From Azospirillum thermophilum (lineage in GTDB: Bacteria > Pseudomonadota > Alphaproteobacteria > Azospirillales > Azospirillaceae), in the NCBI RefSeq assembly GCF_003130795.1, contig NZ_CP029354.1, forward strand, positions 186,001-250,000: DNA of 64,000 bases, read 5' to 3'. The notes beneath the pieces are model-generated. The model saw only the letters and a program-made list of their open reading frames with translations. It was not told the DNA's origin and made no database searches. Of this stretch, positions 43,496 through 52,538 are shown in pieces; positions within the stretch are counted from its first letter, which is position 1; every line of letters starts with the position of its first letter. The position numbers and the translations under genes were made by a program.

Positions 43496-44281
43496 ATGCG
43501 AGTCCTCAACATCGCCTCGACCGGCATGATGGCCCAGCAGTTGAACGTCGAGGTCATCTCCAACAACATCGCCAACATCAACACCACCGCCTACAAGCGT
43601 GGCCGGGCCGAGTTCCAGGACCTGATGTACCAGTCCGAGCGGCGGCAGGGCGCCCAGTCCACCGACAGCGGCACCATCGTCCCGACCGGCATCGAGATCG
43701 GCCTCGGCGTGCGGCCGGCCTCGGTCAACCGCATCAACACCACCGGCAACCTGACCTCCACCGGCAACGAGCTGGACGTCGCCATCGAGGGGCGCGGCTA
43801 CTTCAACGTCCGCATGCCGGGCGGCGACACCGCCTATACCCGCGCCGGCGGTTTCAAGCTGTCGCCGGAGGGCACCATCGTCACCGCCGACGGTTATCCG
43901 ATCATGCCGGAGGTCACGGTGCCGCAGGGCACCCGCGAGATCGTCATCAACCGCTCGGGCGAGGTGCAGGCCTATGTCGACGGCCAGACCAAGCCGCGCA
44001 CGCTGGGCCAGCTCGTCATGTCGGTCTTCGTCAACGAATCGGGGCTGGAGGCGATGGGCGACAACCTGTTCCGCGCCACTCCGGCGTCGGGCGAGGCGCA
44101 GGACGGGGCGGGCGGCCAGGCCGGTTTCGGCACCATCCGGCAGAAGTACCTGGAGTCCTCCAACGTCAACGTCGTGCAGGAGATCACCGACCTCATCTCG
44201 GCCCAGCGCGCCTACGAGATGAACGCGAAGGTCGTCGAGGCCGGCGACCAGATGGCCTCGACCCTGTCGAACATGCGGTAA
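43496..44281 (+). CDS. flgG: flagellar distal rod protein FlgG
   Basis: A 261-residue distal rod protein: VLNIASTGMMAQQLNVEVIS with NNIANINTTAYKRGRAEFQD, QDLMYQ-type FlgG marker, VAIEGRGYFNV, and the C-terminal LESSNVNVVQEITDLISAQR with AYEMNAKVVEAGDQM. Residue length (about 260) is standard. AAAGGAG precedes the ATG. Confidence 0.96.
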   Translation: MRVLNIASTGMMAQQLNVEVISNNIANINTTAYKRGRAEFQDLMYQSERRQGAQSTDSGTIVPTGIEIGLGVRPASVNRINTTGNLTSTGNELDVAIEGRGYFNVRMPGGDTAYTRAGGFKLSPEGTIVTADGYPIMPEVTVPQGTREIVINRSGEVQAYVDGQTKPRTLGQLVMSVFVNESGLEAMGDNLFRATPASGEAQDGAGGQAGFGTIRQKYLESSNVNVVQEITDLISAQRAYEMNAKVVEAGDQMASTLSNMR

Positions 44282-44286
44282 TTGCC

Positions 44287-44994
44287 ATGGCCCTGCTCCG
44301 CACCCTCCGTCGCACCGTCCTGGCGCTGGCCGTCCTGGCCGCCGGGCCGGCGCTCGCCCTGTCGCCGGCAGACGGTTCCGTCGAATCGCTGCTGGCCCGC
44401 GAGCTGGCCTCGACGCTGGGCGGAGCGGTGCCGTCCGACGCCCGCGTGTCGGTCGTGCTGACCGCCCCCTTCGGCGGGTCGGTGGAGGCGGTGCGCGACC
44501 TGTCCTACGATCCGCGCAGCGGCAGCCTGCGGGCGCTGGTCAGCAGCGACGGCCGCATCGTCGAGCTGAAGGCGAAGGCCGAGATCCTGGTGGAGGTGCC
44601 GGTGCCGACCCGCCGCATCCTGCCGGGGGAAATCATCGGCGACGGCGACCTCACCACGGTGACCATGCCGATGGAGCGGCTGAACGACACGGTGGTCACC
44701 TCGCGCGAGACGCTCCTGGGCCAGGCGAGCCGCCGGCAGCTTCCGCCCGGCCGCCTGATCCAGACCTCCGCCGTCGGGGTGCCCATCGTGGTCCAGCGCA
44801 ACAAGCAGGTGAGCCTCGTTTACGAGGACGGGCCGCTGCAGCTCGTCGCGCGCGGCCGGGCGCTCCAGGACGGCGGCGTGGGCGAGGTCGTGCGCGTCAT
44901 GAACAACTCCAGCAACATCGTCGTCACCGGGGTCATCACCGGCCCGCAGACGGTCGCCGTGGCCGGATCGCAGCAGCAGCCGGGCAAGCCGTGA
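44287..44994 (+). CDS. flgA: P-ring assembly chaperone FlgA
   Basis: A 235-residue periplasmic protein with an N-terminal signal (TVLALAVLAAGPALA). The C-terminal SAF-like domain shows PTRRILPGEIIGDGDLTTVT, the GQASRRQLPPGRLIQTSAV segment and VQRNKQVSLVYEDGPLQLVA, typical of FlgA. It helps FlgI form the P ring. It is 5 bp after flgG, and the next gene starts near its end. Confidence 0.92.
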   Translation: MALLRTLRRTVLALAVLAAGPALALSPADGSVESLLARELASTLGGAVPSDARVSVVLTAPFGGSVEAVRDLSYDPRSGSLRALVSSDGRIVELKAKAEILVEVPVPTRRILPGEIIGDGDLTTVTMPMERLNDTVVTSRETLLGQASRRQLPPGRLIQTSAVGVPIVVQRNKQVSLVYEDGPLQLVARGRALQDGGVGEVVRVMNNSSNIVVTGVITGPQTVAVAGSQQQPGKP

Positions 44995-45038
44995 GCCCGC
45001 GCATCACCAGCCTTCGGGCGGAAAGGGAGAGTCTCCGC

Positions 45039-45770
45039 ATGCGCAACACCCTGCTTCCCATCCTGGCGACGGCCCTGGCGCTCGCCGGCTGCGGACGCCT
45101 GTCGGAGATCGGGCAGGCGCCCTCCCTGTCGGAAATCTCCAACCCCGCCCTGTCGCCGGAGGCCCGCGTCATCTCCATGCCGATGCCGCGGCCGCAGAAC
45201 CTGGACCAGGAGCCGAGCTCGCTGTGGCGCGCCGGTTCGCGCGACTTCTTCCGCGACCCGCGGGCCAAGCAGACCGGGGACCTGCTGACGGTGATCATCA
45301 ACATCGCCGACCAGGCGCAGTTGCAGAACCAGACCCAGCGGTCGCGCTCCAACAACGAGAAGGCCGGGGCGAACAACTTCTTCGGCCTGGAGAGCCGGTT
45401 GCCGGCGGTGCTGCCCGACGCGGTGAACCCGTCGAGCCTCGTCGACATGGAGAGCAGCAGCGGTTCCACCGGCAACGGCACGATCCAGCGCAACGAGCGC
45501 ATCGCCATGCGCGTCGCCGCCGTGGTGACCGAGGTGCTGCCCAACGGCAACTTCGTCATCGCCGGCCGGCAGGAGATGCGGGTGAACTACGAACTGCGCG
45601 AGCTGCGGATCGCCGGCGTCATCCGGCCGGAGGACATCACCAACGTGAACACCATCGACTATGACAAGATCGCCGAGGCGCGAATCACCTATGGCGGCCG
45701 CGGCCAGATCACCGATGTCCAGCAGCCGCGCTACGGCCAGCAGGTGCTGGACGTGATCCTGCCCTTCTGA
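45039..45770 (+). CDS. flgH: flagellar L-ring protein FlgH
   Basis: A 243-residue outer-membrane lipoprotein: lipobox LALAGC near residue 18-23, then SLWRAGSRDFFRDPRAKQTG with DLLTVIINIADQAQ and later NGNFVIAGRQEMRVNYELRE and YGGRGQITDVQQPRYGQQVL, all FlgH markers. ATG 45039 is preferred over 44991 because it begins the lipoprotein signal and AAGGGAGA lies 9 nt upstream. Confidence 0.95.
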   Translation: MRNTLLPILATALALAGCGRLSEIGQAPSLSEISNPALSPEARVISMPMPRPQNLDQEPSSLWRAGSRDFFRDPRAKQTGDLLTVIINIADQAQLQNQTQRSRSNNEKAGANNFFGLESRLPAVLPDAVNPSSLVDMESSSGSTGNGTIQRNERIAMRVAAVVTEVLPNGNFVIAGRQEMRVNYELRELRIAGVIRPEDITNVNTIDYDKIAEARITYGGRGQITDVQQPRYGQQVLDVILPF

Positions 45771-45784
45771 CGGTCGGACCGGCC

Positions 45785-46261
45785 ATGGAACGCCGCTTCT
45801 GGAGGGACAGCGCCCTCTTCCTCGCCAGCGCCGCCGTCGCCGCCGGGATCGGGTACGGCGTCGGCCGGCTCGACCTCGGCACCCGCGCGACGCCGGAGCA
45901 GGCCGCCGTCACGGACAAGCCGCTGGAAGGGCCGGGGCCGTTCCTGGTCGACATCGGGCAGCTCATGGTGCCGGTGCTGGTCGACGGCCGCACCAATGCC
46001 TTCATCCTGACGCAGATCACGCTGGAAGCCGGCAGCGTGGACCAGGCGAACCTGATCCGCCGCCACATGATCCACGCGCGCAGCGCGTTGCTGCAGGGGC
46101 TGTTCGGGCTGGCCGGCACGGGCTTCTTCGACGGCCCGACCGTCGATCCGGCCGCCGCCTCGCGCGCGCTGCGCCAGAGCGCCAACGAGCAGCTCGGCAG
46201 CAACATCGTCAAGGGCGTGCTGATCGACCGGCTGATGCGGCAGGAGAACACCCGCCTCTGA
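45785..46261 (+). CDS. small membrane-anchored FliL-like protein
   Basis: A 158-residue protein with one N-terminal hydrophobic segment (LFLASAAVAAGIGYGVGRL) acting as an anchor. The periplasmic part contains FLVDIGQLMVPVLVDGRTNA then FILTQITLEAGS, similar in shape to the first strands of FliL, and NEQLGSNIVKGVLIDRLMRQ at the end, similar to FliL's final helix. It is not the main FliL, which is at 51943. It follows flgH by 14 bp, a position often taken by a small conserved flagellar protein in alphaproteobacteria. A role near the basal body is inferred. Confidence 0.65.
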   Translation: MERRFWRDSALFLASAAVAAGIGYGVGRLDLGTRATPEQAAVTDKPLEGPGPFLVDIGQLMVPVLVDGRTNAFILTQITLEAGSVDQANLIRRHMIHARSALLQGLFGLAGTGFFDGPTVDPAAASRALRQSANEQLGSNIVKGVLIDRLMRQENTRL

Positions 46262-46288
46262 CGCCCCCGCTTCCGGCCGGCGGCCCGT

Positions 46289-46935
46289 TCAGGGGGCCGC
46301 GGCCGCAGGGGCGGCCGGCCGGGCAGGTCCCGCATAGGCGTCGTAATAGTCCCAGATCATGTTGTTGGCGTAGAACAGGCCGGCCTTGAACACCGAAAGA
46401 CCGGCATAGAGCCCGACCGCCCCCGCCCCGGTGCCGGTCGCGTAGTAGGACAGGCCGAGCATCACCGGCATGTTCACCGCCTTGTAGGTGACGAATTTCG
46501 CGGTGGTGCGCCAGGCGCTCTCCTCCAGCACCTCCTGGGGCGTCCGCGCCTCGGCCGAGCGGGGATAGAGCGTGTCCCACAGGTAGTCGGTGGCGACGTA
46601 GCTGCCGTAGGAGTAGGCGGTGATCAGCGCCGACATGCCGGTCCCGTCGAGCGCGCTCCCCGTGAGGTAGGAGAAGGCCAGCAGGTTGGTCAGGAAGGTC
46701 CCGGTCTTGTAGGTCAGGCCGCGCACCGCCGAGTTGCCGATCGAGGCGTCCACCGTGTCCGGCAGCGGAGCCCCCGCGGCCCCCGTCTCCGCCGCCCTCG
46801 CCTCGGCCGCCCCGCCTCGGCCGCCCCCGCCTCGGCCGCCCGTGCCTGCGGGCTGACGCCGCCCAGCAGCAGGACCGCCATCACGAGGGCGGCGTACGCC
46901 CGGCGCCCGGCGCCCCTCTTATCGCATGCATCCAT
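46289..46935 (-). CDS. DUF2061-like membrane protein with signal peptide, apparent -1 frameshift
   Basis: The first part (ATG 46935) is DACDKRGAGRRAYAALVMAV with a signal ending SPQARA and then repeats of AAEAG. The remainder is in another frame and has two similar membrane modules: RGLTYKTGTFLTNLLAFSYL ... DYLWDTLYP and WRTTAKFVTYKAVNMPVMLG ... NMIWDYYDAY. Each recalls the DUF2061 pattern (K..TW......T....YL.TG......... K..LYY.HE..W). The join is at 46810-46813, where a run of four C should be five to restore the repeat; the neighbouring copy has five. Restored length is about 215 residues. It converges on the FliL-like gene. Function unknown. Confidence 0.6.
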
Positions 46936-47164
46936 AGGTGAACGGTCCCGCCGCGACCAGTTGTGGGAGGTCGATCTCTCGACCACGGTTGCACAGTGAC
47001 CATGGAACTCGCTTCACCGTCAATCGGAAAGCAGCGGAACCGGAGTGCTGCGGCAGGAGGGACCTGACCGCCGCCAGTATCTCTTGCGATAGTTATTCGG
47101 CGGCAGCGGGAATTGTCGGACCAGCGCCGGCCTGTTCTTTCCCAAGTGTTCGTATGGAACACGA

Positions 47165-47192
47165 AAGGCCCCGGCGCGGCGTCCGGGGCCTT
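47165..47192 (-). terminator. terminator of the fliL-flgD operon
   Basis: AAGGCCCCGG (47165-47174) and CCGGGGCCTT (47183-47192) form a 10-bp stem with an 8-nt loop. On the leftward strand it is followed by TCGTGTT. It lies 28 bp after the flgD stop. Confidence 0.65.
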
Positions 47193-47219
47193 CGGCGCGG
47201 AGCGCCCGAGGCAGGAGGG

Positions 47220-47927
47220 TCAGGAGGCCGACAGGATGTCGGCGCTGCCGACCGTGGTGCCGCCCTTCAGGACGAACTGGGTGGCGCCGTCCACGCTGCG
47301 CACCTCCTTCACCGTGTCGGACACCACGCTGGCGACCTTCAGCGCCTTGCCGTCCTTGTCCTTGGCGGTGAAGCGGACGTGGTAGATGCCGTCGGTCGCG
47401 GTGGCGCCGTCGGTCCGCTTGCCGTCCCAGGTGAAGGTCTGGCGGCCGACCTGCGGGTTGCCGGCGGTGCTGTAGATCGGCCGGCCGGCCTCGTCCAGCA
47501 CCTCGATCTTCACGGACGCGGCGGCGCCGTCGATGGCGTAGGCCATCTGGCCGCTGCCGCCGGACAGCGAGATCTGGTCGGTGGCGGCCTCCACCTTGCG
47601 GCCGAGATAGGCCATGTCCATGCGCATCCCGCTGTTCTTCAGCGTTTCGAGCACCTGGGTCAGCGTGTCGTTGGTCTTCACGCCCTGCTCGACGGTCGAG
47701 AGCTGGGCGAGCTGCGTCATGAACTGCGTCGCGTCCATCGGCGACAGCGGATCCTGGTTGCGCAATTGCGCGGTCAGCAGCTTCAGGAAGGCCTCGTAAT
47801 CGACGGTCGGCTTGTTCCCGCCGGAATTGCCGCTGCCCGTCGCCTGGGCGGTCACCTGATTGATCGCCGTGCTCGCCGCCTTGGAGGCGGAGGTCGCGGC
47901 GGCGTTGGTCTGGGTGGTCGTGGTCAT
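47220..47927 (-). CDS. flgD: flagellar hook capping protein FlgD
   Basis: A 235-residue hook scaffold. Residues 45-110 have the FlgD signature YEAFLKLLTAQLRNQDPLSP then MDATQFMTQLAQLSTVEQGV. The FlgD Ig-like and tudor-like domains follow (YLGRKVEAATDQISL, TFTWDGKRTDGATATDGIYH). It is the last gene in the leftward operon from fliL. Confidence 0.95.
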   Translation of the reverse strand: MTTTTQTNAAATSASKAASTAINQVTAQATGSGNSGGNKPTVDYEAFLKLLTAQLRNQDPLSPMDATQFMTQLAQLSTVEQGVKTNDTLTQVLETLKNSGMRMDMAYLGRKVEAATDQISLSGGSGQMAYAIDGAAASVKIEVLDEAGRPIYSTAGNPQVGRQTFTWDGKRTDGATATDGIYHVRFTAKDKDGKALKVASVVSDTVKEVRSVDGATQFVLKGGTTVGSADILSAS

Positions 47928-47942
47928 CGGTGATCCTTGCGT

Positions 47943-49409
47943 CTAGACGGTGACGTCGACGAGGCCGTCGATCAGGATGGTCGCGCGCTCCGCCGCCGCG
48001 GCCTGGACGGGATCCTCCCGCGGGATGAACGGACGCCCGCCGGCGTCCTGGCCGGAGCCCTGGCCCGCCCCCTGTCCCTGTCCCTGTCCCAGGCCGGCGA
48101 AGCCGCGGGACTGGTCGTCGCCGCGCAGCGAGAATTGCAGGGTGCCGCCGTCCAGCTCGAACCCGGCGCCCGATAGCGCGCGCTCCAGATGGTGCAGGTC
48201 GCGGCGCAGCAGGTTCAGCGTGTCGGCATTCTCCGCCTGCACGTTCAGCGACACGCGGCCGTCGGTGACCTCCGCCACGACGCGGACATGGCCGAGGTCC
48301 GGCGGGGTCAGCTCGATCCGGAACTCGCCGCCGCCGGTCTCGACCACCCGCAGCAGGGGCGAGGCGATCTGGGAGGCCGGCGGCCGGGCCGCGGCGGCGT
48401 GCTCCGCCACCGTGGCGCTGTAGTGCGAGGCGGCATGGGCGGACAGGGCGGGGAAGCCGTCCACCGCCGTCGCCACCGGCTGGAAGGGCTGGGCCGCCGC
48501 CATCGCCTCGCGCGCCGGCGCCGGCTGACCGGGTTGGCCGCCCTGGCCGTTTCCGGTGCCGGCCTGCTGGCCGGCGGCGGAGTCGGCGGCGAGGCGCTGC
48601 TGCGGCCGGTCGGCTGCGGACCTGGCGTCGGCGATGCCGTCGCCCGCCGCCTTGTCGGCGCTGCGGGCCTCGCTGCGGGCCGTCTGCCTCGCCTCGCCCT
48701 CGGACGCGCCCGCGGACTTGCGCAGCGCCGCCGCGAGAGCCTCGGTCTGGACCTGAGCCGCCTGGTTGGCCGCATCGGCGGCCTGGGCGGCCTGGGCGGC
48801 CTGGGCTGCTGCCTGGGCGGTCGTCTGGGGAGCGGCGTCCGCCGCCTGCGCCGCCGGCTGTCCGGCAGCCTGGGGCGCCTTCGCCTGCGCGGCCTGCGCC
48901 GTCTGGAGCTGCGCCGCCGCGCCCTTGGCCGCGTCCGCCGCGGTCCTGGCGAGGTCGGCCGCCGTCTGCGCGGCGTTGGCCGGAGGCTGGAGCTCGGGCT
49001 GGCCCGCCTCCCTCGCGGCCGCGGCCTGCGCGGCGGCCAGGGCTTCGGCGGTCGCGGTCGCCGCCGCCGTCGTGGGGGCCGTCGCCGCGGCCGTCGGCTG
49101 GATCCCCGCTTGGGGAGCCGCCTGGGCGTTGGCGGCCGCCAGCCCCGGCTGGACGGGGGACGTGTCGGCCTGCGGTCCGGTCAGCCAGGGGATGACCGCG
49201 GCCAGCGCGGACTCGGCATTGGCCGGTGCACGGCTCTTGCGCGGCTTGGAGTCGTCCTCCTCCGGCAGCTCGTCCTTGCCGGCGGCGTCCACCAGCTCGG
49301 CGAAGGGGCTGCCGGAGGGGTCGTCGCGGTCGTCGCGGCCGGCCGGCGCGGCGGGAGCCGGGGAGGGGGCGGCCGTCCGCGGGGCGGCCAGATCGATGGC
49401 GCTGGGCAT
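47943..49409 (-). CDS. fliK: flagellar hook-length control protein FliK
   Basis: A 488-residue molecular-ruler protein. The first 330 residues are low complexity, rich in Ala, Gln and Pro. The C-terminal domain (about 370-460) is conserved: RVVETGGGEFRIELTPPDLG followed by HVRVVAEVTDGRVSLNVQAE and LRRDLHHLERALSGAGFELD, the Flg_hook domain. It interacts with FlhB to stop hook growth. The Ala/Gln expansions suggest slippage of GC-rich triplets. It is between motE-like and flgD, 15 bp before flgD. Confidence 0.92.
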   Translation of the reverse strand: MPSAIDLAAPRTAAPSPAPAAPAGRDDRDDPSGSPFAELVDAAGKDELPEEDDSKPRKSRAPANAESALAAVIPWLTGPQADTSPVQPGLAAANAQAAPQAGIQPTAAATAPTTAAATATAEALAAAQAAAAREAGQPELQPPANAAQTAADLARTAADAAKGAAAQLQTAQAAQAKAPQAAGQPAAQAADAAPQTTAQAAAQAAQAAQAADAANQAAQVQTEALAAALRKSAGASEGEARQTARSEARSADKAAGDGIADARSAADRPQQRLAADSAAGQQAGTGNGQGGQPGQPAPAREAMAAAQPFQPVATAVDGFPALSAHAASHYSATVAEHAAAARPPASQIASPLLRVVETGGGEFRIELTPPDLGHVRVVAEVTDGRVSLNVQAENADTLNLLRRDLHHLERALSGAGFELDGGTLQFSLRGDDQSRGFAGLGQGQGQGAGQGSGQDAGGRPFIPREDPVQAAAAERATILIDGLVDVTV

Positions 49410-49427
49410 TCTGGGGCCGGTCTCCGC

Positions 49428-50162
49428 TCAGTTCGTCAGCGAGGGGCGGGCAGGGGTGCCGACAGGAGCGGCGGCACCGGCGCCGGGAACGGCATTGGCC
49501 GTGGCGCGGTCGCCGGGCAGGGCGCGGCGCTGCAGCACGATGCGCGTGACCTCGCGGGCCTTGCCGTCCTCCATCTCCGCGATGATCGGGGCGGAGCGGC
49601 GCTCCTGCATGCGGTCCAGCACGTCGATGACGATGTCGGTCTCCAGTTCATTGAAGATCCGGGCGGCGTCGCGCGGCTTCATCGTCTCGTAGATCGTCAC
49701 CATGCGCCGCAGATCCTCCTGCTGCAGGTTGGAGCGCTGCTTCATCAGCGCCTCGACCTCGCGCTTGACCTCGCTCAGCCGCTGGATCTGCATGCCGGCG
49801 CGCGTCTCGGCGGCGGCCAGCACCGCCTCGGCCTCGCCCAGGTGGCGAAGACGGTTGGCGGTGTCGGCCTTCTGCTCGGCCAGCGCGTTGCGCAGGGCCG
49901 AATCGTTGCAGGACGGGGCCGCCAGCGTCACTTCGGTGGCGGTCGCCGGGGTGGGGGCCGGCGTCACGGCGGCGGTCTGCTGATCCTTCGCCGGGTCCTG
50001 CTGCGCCTCGGCCTTCATGTCCTTGGCCCAGGGCCGTTCATGGCTGCCGAACTCGCGGTCGAACTGCTGGGCGATGACCGGGAAGCCGTCCCACAGCGAA
50101 CCGAGCTTCAGCGGCAGCACCATCAGGATGGCGACCAGCGTGATGGGAAGAATGCGCATCAT
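49428..50162 (-). CDS. motE: MotE-like flagellar chaperone (MgtE N-terminal-type domain)
   Basis: A 244-residue protein with an N-terminal signal anchor (ILPITLVAILMVLPLKLG), a helical coiled middle (LAEQKADTANRLRHLGEAEA) and a C-terminal MgtE_N-like domain: EDLRRMVTIYETMKPRDAAR then IFNELETDIVIDVLDRMQER. MotE of Sinorhizobium is a periplasmic chaperone for MotC; the match is in layout and in the KPRDAARIF motif. It lies between DUF6468 and fliK. The ATG at 50162 starts 3 bp after the corrected stop of the upstream gene. Confidence 0.8.
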   Translation of the reverse strand: MMRILPITLVAILMVLPLKLGSLWDGFPVIAQQFDREFGSHERPWAKDMKAEAQQDPAKDQQTAAVTPAPTPATATEVTLAAPSCNDSALRNALAEQKADTANRLRHLGEAEAVLAAAETRAGMQIQRLSEVKREVEALMKQRSNLQQEDLRRMVTIYETMKPRDAARIFNELETDIVIDVLDRMQERRSAPIIAEMEDGKAREVTRIVLQRRALPGDRATANAVPGAGAAAPVGTPARPSLTN

Positions 50163-50165
50163 GGC

Positions 50166-50893
50166 TCAGGCTCCCGATCCGACGGTGCGCAGCCGCGCAT
50201 AGAAGGCGCTCGCCGCGACCTGCTGGCGCGCTCCGTCCGCATCCTCCGCGGCGTCCGCCTCCGCCTCCGCGCGGGGGCGGGCCGGCTCTTCGCCCTCGGA
50301 ACGGACGAGGGAGACGAAGGGGCGGAATCCGCTTCCCTCCGCCGGTGCCTCGGGGGCGCATCCGCCGGCTGGGCGGGCTGCGCCGCCCTGGGGTCCTCGA
50401 CCGGCGCCGGCCGGGGCTCTGCCGCCGGTCTGGCCGGGAGCGGCGTTGCGGTCAGCGGTGCGGCCGGCGCCGGCGCGGCCTCGCCGCCGTCCTCGTCGAA
50501 CAGCGACAGCGGCATGCCGCTGCGCGGCGTGCGGGTGCGCGGCATCGGCGCCTCGTCCAGCCGCCGCGCCAGGGCGCGGGCCTGGTGGACGGACTCCTCG
50601 ATGCGGCGGGCGGTGCGCTCGCAGGAGCCGAGCAGAAGCCCGATCTCCTCCTTCATGACCTTGCCGCGGTCCAGCTCGTCGGCCAGCTTGGCGGAGATCT
50701 CGGTGGCGGCGGCGGCCAGCCGCTTTACCGAGGCGTCCGTCTCGTCGATCGTCCGGGAGAAGGTGGTGATCAGGCCGTTGATCTCCGCCTGCCCGGACTT
50801 CAGGACGCGCAGGCGCTTGTTGACGATCACCAGGAACACCGTGGCGGTGACCAGCATCACCGCCAGCACGGCATCAATGAGAAAGGAGACCAT
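50166..50893 (-). CDS. DUF6468-type flagellar membrane protein, apparent -1 frameshift
   Basis: The N-terminus has one membrane span (FLIDAVLAVMLVTATVFLVI) followed by the domain NKRLRVLKSGQAEINGLITT and ADELDRGKVMKEEIGLLLGS, typical of DUF6468, a small flagellar-locus family. In the published frame the last 65 residues are Arg/Pro/Ser noise. If one base is added near 50350-50356 (gene strand CCCCCGAGG to CCCCCGGAGG), the frame becomes SGFRPFVSLVRSEGEE ... ASAFYARLRTVGSGA and stops at 50166-50168, 3 bp before motE's start. That ending looks genuine. The restored protein is about 242 residues. It overlaps fliM by 20 bp. Confidence 0.75.
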
Positions 50894-51914
50894 CGATCAG
50901 CTCCTGCTTCGTCTCCAGGTCCGTCTCGATCTTGACGGCGATGTTGTCGTTGCGCTGGCCCATGTGGCCGGCGAACAGCGGCGTCGTCTTGCTCAGCAGC
51001 ATCACCGGGTTGTCCGGGTCGATGCGCAGCTTCAGCGACGTGCCCTTCTGCCAGTTCAGCACCTCGCCCAGCGGCACCTGCGTCTCGTGCAGTACGGCCG
51101 TCAGGTCCAGCTTGGTGCGCATCAGCTCGTTCTTCAGGTGGGTTTCCCACACCGTGTCATGGCCGAACTTCTCGCCCATGAACATCTGCACCAGCTTGCC
51201 GCGCACCGGCTCCAGCGTCGCGTAGGGGATCACCACCTCGGCATGGCCGACGCGGCGCTCCACCTCGATCGCCACGCGCACGCGGATGACCGCGTTGGTC
51301 CCGCGGGTGATGGTGGCGAACTGCGGGTTGACCTCCAGCCGGTCGAAGGTGAAGTCGACCTGCGCCAGCGGGTCGAAGGACTGGCCGAGGTCCTGCAGGA
51401 TGACGCGGATCAGCCGCTCGGTCATCTTGCGCTCGATGGAGGTGTAGGCGCGCCCGTCGATCCGGCCCGGCCGGCTGCGCCGCCCGCCCAGCAGGACGTC
51501 CATCATGCAGTAGATCAGCGCGCTGTCGACCGACACGACGATCTGGTTGTCCCACTGCTCGGCCCGGGCGACGCCGATCAGCGCCGGCAGCTCGATCGTG
51601 TCGAGGAATTCGTTGTAGCGCAGCCAGTCGATCCGCAGCAGCGACGCTTCGACGTTGGTCGACGAGAACTGCCGCAGCGAGGTGTTCAGCAGCCGCACCA
51701 TCCGGTCGAAGACCACGTCCAGCATCGGCAGACGGTCCTTGTTGACCGTCGTGGAGCTGATCAGCCGCTCGATGGCGCCGGGCTGGTTGGGTTCGTGCTG
51801 GGGTGCGTCGAAGTTCAGGAGGCGGTCGATCTCCTCCTGGCTCAGGGTCTTGGTGTCGGTCATGAAGTCGCCCATACCCTCGTCTTTGCCCGCGCTGTCG
51901 CTGGGATCGCTCAT
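50874..51914 (-). CDS. fliM: flagellar motor switch protein FliM
   Basis: A 346-residue C-ring protein that binds CheY-P. The N-terminal LSQEEIDRLLNFD is the CheY-binding segment, preceded by about 20 extra residues. The middle domain has AIERLISSTTVNKDRLPMLD, FDRMVRLLNTSLRQFSSTNV and DSALIYCMMDVLLGGRRS (GGxG motif). The C-terminal SpoA domain (QVPLGEVLNWQKGTSLKLRI) pairs with FliN. It overlaps the DUF6468 gene by 20 bp. Confidence 0.95.
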   Translation of the reverse strand: MSDPSDSAGKDEGMGDFMTDTKTLSQEEIDRLLNFDAPQHEPNQPGAIERLISSTTVNKDRLPMLDVVFDRMVRLLNTSLRQFSSTNVEASLLRIDWLRYNEFLDTIELPALIGVARAEQWDNQIVVSVDSALIYCMMDVLLGGRRSRPGRIDGRAYTSIERKMTERLIRVILQDLGQSFDPLAQVDFTFDRLEVNPQFATITRGTNAVIRVRVAIEVERRVGHAEVVIPYATLEPVRGKLVQMFMGEKFGHDTVWETHLKNELMRTKLDLTAVLHETQVPLGEVLNWQKGTSLKLRIDPDNPVMLLSKTTPLFAGHMGQRNDNIAVKIETDLETKQELIDGLLSH

Positions 51915-51942
51915 GAATGCCTCCGAGTGTCTTCGCGGGCCG

Positions 51943-52452
51943 CTACTGCGTAAGAAGGCTGCGCAGCAGGACGTCGATGACGGCGTCCCGGCCGATGATC
52001 AGGTTGAAGCGGCGGCGCAGCTCGGTGCGCAGCCGGTAAAGCCCGTTGGATCCCTGCAGGTCGTGCTGGTCGATGTTGCGCAGGAACTCCTGCTGGGCAT
52101 CCACCAGATAGGGCAGCACGCTTTCCACCCGCGCCCGGTCCTGCGGCGCGATGGACAGCGTGATGCCGATCTTCAGGTAGCGCGACGGGGTGTCGAGGCG
52201 CAGGTTGACGATCACTTCCGGCAGGTCGAGCGTCACCTGCGGGCGCTCCACCTCGTGCGACGGCGTGAAGAGCGCAAGCACCCGGTCGGTGCCGACGGCC
52301 ATCCAGTATCCGCCGATCCCGGCCGCGATCACCCCTGCGAGCACCGCGAGGCCAAGGGTCAGACGGGCGAGCGGCAGCACGACGACAAGCACCCGGCGGC
52401 CAGCCAGCAATCTGGAAAGAACTGCTCGCGCCCCCTCGGCGTCTGTATTCAT
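51943..52452 (-). CDS. fliL: flagellar basal body-associated protein FliL
   Basis: A 169-residue protein with one membrane span (LTLGLAVLAGVIAAGIGGYW). The periplasmic domain has DLPEVIVNLRLDTPSRYLKI, then GITLSIAPQDRARVESVLPY and FLRNIDQHDLQGSNGLYRLR. The final INVLLR-type helix VIDVLLRSLLTQ is the FliL C-terminus. ATG 52452 is chosen over a TTG at 52470; AGAGGACA lies 7-10 nt upstream. It is first in the leftward operon and divergent from fliF. Confidence 0.92.
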   Translation of the reverse strand: MNTDAEGARAVLSRLLAGRRVLVVVLPLARLTLGLAVLAGVIAAGIGGYWMAVGTDRVLALFTPSHEVERPQVTLDLPEVIVNLRLDTPSRYLKIGITLSIAPQDRARVESVLPYLVDAQQEFLRNIDQHDLQGSNGLYRLRTELRRRFNLIIGRDAVIDVLLRSLLTQ

Positions 52453-52538
52453 CGCGCGTGTCCTCTTCAAAATCTCAAAAATTTGAGCAAAGAACCGAAA
52501 CCATCAAAGTTTATCCACTTCCCGGTGGCCCGATCGTT

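Noticed and set aside
48189..51953. 1254-codon open frame opposite fliK, motE and fliM
   Set aside because: It lies antisense to well-identified flagellar genes and reads as Arg/Gly/His repeats; a shadow of GC-rich codon use.
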